From positions 62,001 to 126,000 of the forward strand of contig WNNJ02003300.1 in the NCBI GenBank assembly GCA_012934845.2: a DNA stretch of 64,000 bases, written 5' to 3'. The first letter of the stretch is position 1. Every line of letters starts with the position of its first letter. The notes under the pieces are model-generated. The model made no database searches. It worked only from the letters and a program-made list of their open reading frames with translations, and was not told the origin of the DNA. The stretch is from Pomphorhynchus laevis. Lineage: Eukaryota > Acanthocephala > Palaeacanthocephala > Echinorhynchida > Pomphorhynchidae. A program made the translations under genes and the position numbers. Below, one piece after another: positions 51,701 to 54,700 of this stretch.

Positions 51701-54700
51701 ATACATATGTCCTGCGATGAAAACGGCCTTCACAAACTTCTACCGAGAAAACCCAATTTTGGTGGTTGAAGAGGAATTCATTGAATCAATGGAAGGGTTC
51801 ATTCAAGGCGACCCACTAGCTATGGCAGCCTTTGCTGCATCGTCGATCCCCTTGATCCAAGATCTGCAGAAAAAATGTTAAGCAGTAACGCATAGATGGT
51901 ATGCAGATGACGCCAACTGTGTTGGCACAGCACCCGAACTACTTGAAACATGGAAGAATCTGATTACAACAGGTCCTAACTATGGCTTCTACGTCAACGG
52001 AACAAAATGCAACTTGCTTGTCCATCCAGAAAATATGGAATATGTGAAGTTGATATTTCATAATAATATCAATATATTATGTGAGCGGATTACCATGCTA
52101 GGAGCACCATGTGGCACGAAGGAGTTCACCAAGCGCTTTATCGAATCGAAGGTGGATAAGTGGATTTTGATGATCCAACATTTAGTTAAAATATCCGACA
52201 TCGATCCGTAAATAGCATATTTCAGTTACTGCAATGGGTTGCAACATAAGTGGAAATATATCAATCGAGTTTGTCAAATGGATTCAACGTTGTTCCAACC
52301 CTTATGAAATAGTATCGCACACGAATTTCTTCCGAAAATAATGGGTCAAAATACAAGTGGAGTCTTAACGCAAGTGTTTACGCTGCCAACCAAGCACGGA
52401 GGTTTAGCAGTTAAGAACCCACTAGAATACGACCAAGAAATCCGAGGAGAGAAAAAAATATTAAACACCGAGAAGGAACTGAAACTAATGTTGGAAAAAT
52501 ATAAGGGAAAAGGGTGCATCACAATGGCTACAAGCGTATCCGTCTTCATCGTTAAACTGTAGACTGAGTGCATTGGAATTTCACGATGCTCTTTGCGTAC
52601 GATATGGATTACATGCATAGGGTTGTCCAAAGAAATGTGTATGTGGTGGAGACTATACCACAACCCACGCACTCTCATGTAAACATGGAAGTACGAGTAT
52701 TCTACGACACGACCATATCAGAAATGTGCTAGCAAAAGAGCTTGAAAGATCGTTCAGAGAAGTCACATTAGAACCCGTGTTGCAAGAGGTAAGCGAAGCG
52801 CACCGATTCGAAATATCTACAACAAGCAGGGATGTAAATGCGCGCTCAGACATATCGTGTAGAGGTCTTTTTGGTGAATTAATGGTCCGATCCTTTATGG
52901 ATATTTGTGTCTACAATCATTTGGCACCATCATATGCTAACCGAAATCCCCTTGAATCACACGCATACCACTCACAGCGGAAGCATGCCAAATATCAAGA
53001 GCGAATACATTAGGTGGAGAGAGGGATATTCCTGCCGATGATCTTCTCAACAATTGGAGGAAACGGGAGAGAAGCTTCACAAGTAATCAGCTGGATAGCA
53101 GCAAAAGATCCGATGCGAACGGGACGTCAATATTCTGATTGTGTTTTACATGTGCGCCCGACATTGCAATCGCTCGAACAGTCTCAATGTGCATTCGAGC
53201 AACTCGAATTCCTGCGTCTCAATGGCATCGCAACGACGATGCAGAAGAAGGGCATACAATAGAGGATGAACAATTACTCATAACTGACATTTATATAAAT
53301 GCCCCATTTGCGGGAAGCAGTGGACTGTCTGTAAATTGTGCAAAAAGAAATTATTTATTAAAAAAATTAAAATGGACATTTCGAAAGGTACCACGTTGAT
53401 TTCTTCTACAATTCCTAAAAACAAGTAAGTGATTTTTCTGCTGTTAATTTGTCAGGAGCAGGGGTACTCCTTCAATCTCTAAACTTAAAAGCTTTATTGG
53501 TATCTTAATGTCACAATTTATGGAAAGGCACAATTTATTCAATGTATTTTTCAAATCTGTCGCTCAACTCTCTTCTCGTGTCTGTCAGCTTTTGACAGCC
53601 GATCAAAGAAGAGAACAGGCCGTAACAATGCTATTAGCCGCCCCATCTGATGTGGCCGGCATCAACATTAGTAGACATATATTTCTACCTAAGAAATATT
53701 CGGTCTCATGTCCTAAAGACCTGTGTCCCATATCGATTCAAAATTCCTTCGTATCGATCTACAAAAAAGCGCTTGCGCGTAGAATCCGCGATCATTTAAG
53801 TAGGCGAAATTTAATCCCACCGAGTTTCCATGGGTTCGTCAAAGGTCGCTCGGTCCATTCAGCTGTAGGTGAATCCGCTTACAGCCCGGAGGTGAAAGAC
53901 CTCGGGTGGTTCAGTCGAAGAGCGGCGTGTTGGCTCGGCTGGAGGGCTCAGATCCCACTGGACTTGAGGCCGTGAGTCATAAGAGAGGATTATACAGTGT
54001 CATTATATCGATTTGTTTTCTTCTTGTATTTGTAGTTTCTGTTTCTCTGTTTCTGACGATGAACCCTTTGTATTATTTATTTATTTAAGAAAATCCTTAT
54101 TATTAATAATGGCTACGGTCAATTTGTGTTTTCATGCTAACACTTTGAAGTAACACCCTTTTGTTGTTACAGCTTCAATACTATTTAACCTTTATTTGTT
54201 TATAAAAAGAACCGTTTGTAAGTACACTCTTTTTGCTTTGAAACATCAGCTTTTGACAGACAGTCAGAGAAAGGAGGTCGCCATAACAATGCTATTAACC
54301 TCCCCGTCAGACATTGCTGGAATAAACATCAGCAGTCGTGTTTTTTACCTAAAAAGAAGTCGATTTCATGTACTAAAGATCTGCGACCCATTTCGATTCA
54401 AAACTCCCTCATCTCCATTTACGAAGAAGCGCTTGCGCGTAAAATCTGCGATCATCTAAGTAGGCGAAATTTAATCCAACCAGATTTTATGGGTACGTAA
54501 AAGATCGCTCGGTCCATTCAGCAATAGGTGAAGTGGAGCAGTTTTGTCAAGATAAGAGTCATCAGCTTGCTATGGCTGTTTTTCTTGACTTCTCTGCTGC
54601 ATTTGAGCGCATTGCCACTCCTTTTGTTATCACTTCGCTCAGGTCCCTCGGGATGCCTGCGAGAATTGTTAACAGGGTAGAAATATTGCTGTACACCAAA

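Larger units (their letters stand above)
50330..53280 (+). mobile_element. LINE-D, Cys-rich start, RT and endonuclease-like C-terminus
   Basis: Starts with a dense Cys segment (CTCNGGAAKCRGCRCAR, then CLNCSAQNC; 50,350-50,450). A helical region follows. The RT (51,348-52,000) shows CASRLIPLDKNPTVRLIGVG, INASNAFNNIN, GFIQGDPLAMAAFAA and the catalytic WYADDANC (51,900). The C-terminus has an RSDI...FMDICVYNHLAPSY segment (about 52,830-52,940) and FSTIGGNGREAS. The acidic pattern there resembles a PD-(D/E)xK-type nuclease core, inferred only. Frames are interrupted by stops at several places (for example near 50,850, 51,342, 51,880 and 53,013), so it is inactive. The clade is uncertain, and it is distantly similar to LINE-C. 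Confidence 0.7.
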
